Assembly (NCBI RefSeq): GCF_013705725.1
Contig: NZ_CP055481.1
Span: 3,038,001 to 3,102,000 of the forward strand
Source of the DNA: Klebsiella sp. RHBSTW-00484
GTDB taxonomy: Bacteria; Pseudomonadota; Gammaproteobacteria; Enterobacterales; Enterobacteriaceae
DNA length: 64,000 bases
Direction: 5' to 3'
How positions within the stretch are numbered: position 1 is the stretch's first letter; each line of letters begins with the position of its first letter. Made by a program: the position numbers and the translations under genes. The notes beneath the pieces were generated by a model, which saw only the letters and a list, made by a program, of their open reading frames with translations, ran no database searches and had not been told where the DNA came from. This document shows, in pieces, positions 63,923 through 64,000 of this stretch.

Positions 63923-64000
63923 GTACAGATACAGGAAAAAGAGGGACGCCTGCCGGATGCCGTTATCGCCTGCGTGGGCGGCGGCTCCAACGCCATCGGC

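Larger units (their letters stand above)
61961..64000 (+). pseudogene. trpB: trpB (tryptophan synthase beta chain), interrupted by ISL3-family element; runs off the window
   Basis: The left part (61961-62607) is a clear Trp[20 protein letters not shown], the PLP lysine in [12 protein letters not shown], and [12 protein letters not shown]. The right part resumes at 63931 and reads [24 protein letters not shown] to the window end. The frame is restored across one copy of GTACAGAT. AAGGAG precedes the ATG. Several normally invariant positions differ from the usual enteric TrpB, as I remember it (for example ALLCLKC for ALLGLKC), so it may be a diverged second copy. Confidence 0.9.

Overview
The window (64 kb) looks like chromosome from the Klebsiella/Raoultella/Enterobacter part of the Enterobacterales. 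Supporting signs are the dat-ddc diaminopropane operon, digH, ydcH, an enteric trp leader, a thiamin-precursor transporter under a TPP riboswitch, an nqrE of enteric type, and insertion sequences typical of these bacteria. A 28-bp sequence at 33505-33532 differs, from memory, at one position from the E. coli chromosome-dimer resolution site dif, so the window probably spans the replication terminus. The few FtsK-orienting motifs I noticed (8787, 34909, 39556, 52823) all point towards it.

Layout. 1-9.2 kb: end of a sensor kinase, dipZ, an IS200-type element, dat-ddc, and a riboswitch-controlled thiamin salvage operon (tenA-thiZ-thiX-thiY). 9.2-26.7 kb: a LacI-regulated oxidoreductase/isomerase pair, a diguanylate cyclase, a secreted hydrolase, an ECF sigma/NrsF/DsbD-like/peroxiredoxin stress operon with a candidate self-recognised promoter, an RND pump gene without an adaptor gene plus TetR, digH, and a CSS-EAL phosphodiesterase. 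26.8-33.3 kb: a decaying zone with an orphan nqrE broken by IS5, an alpha/beta hydrolase broken by IS630, a 36-codon alcohol dehydrogenase stub, and small intact genes.

33.5-41.5 kb: dif, then exactly 5 bp (GAGGC), then four ISNCY/IS1202-type elements head-to-tail in one orientation. Each is separated by the same GAGGC. Two are apparently identical 2278-bp copies, the third is a different 1982-bp element, and the fourth is a stub cut by an IS3-family element. The pattern suggests repeated insertion at one fixed point beside dif.

41.4-61.5 kb: a MarT/FidL-like pair (the second gene truncated), a second methionine aminopeptidase overlapping a ParD-like gene, a PTS operon of UlaABC type with a creatininase and a phosphotriesterase-family hydrolase, ydcH, and a chloroperoxidase-like hydrolase. 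Then come an operon of a DeoR-ribokinase fusion, an amidotransferase-like protein, a DMT permease and a second phosphotriesterase-family protein, and a LysR-flanked set of three exported proteins, one with a flavodoxin fold. 61.6-64 kb: a complete trp promoter/operator/leader/attenuator joined directly to a decayed trpC tail and a trpB that is broken by an ISL3-family element with an 8-bp duplication.

Insertion sequences of six families (IS200, IS5, IS630, ISNCY, IS3, ISL3) occur. Exact ends and target duplications could be read for IS5, IS630, the complete ISNCY copies and ISL3. Names of individual elements rest on memory and length, not on a search.
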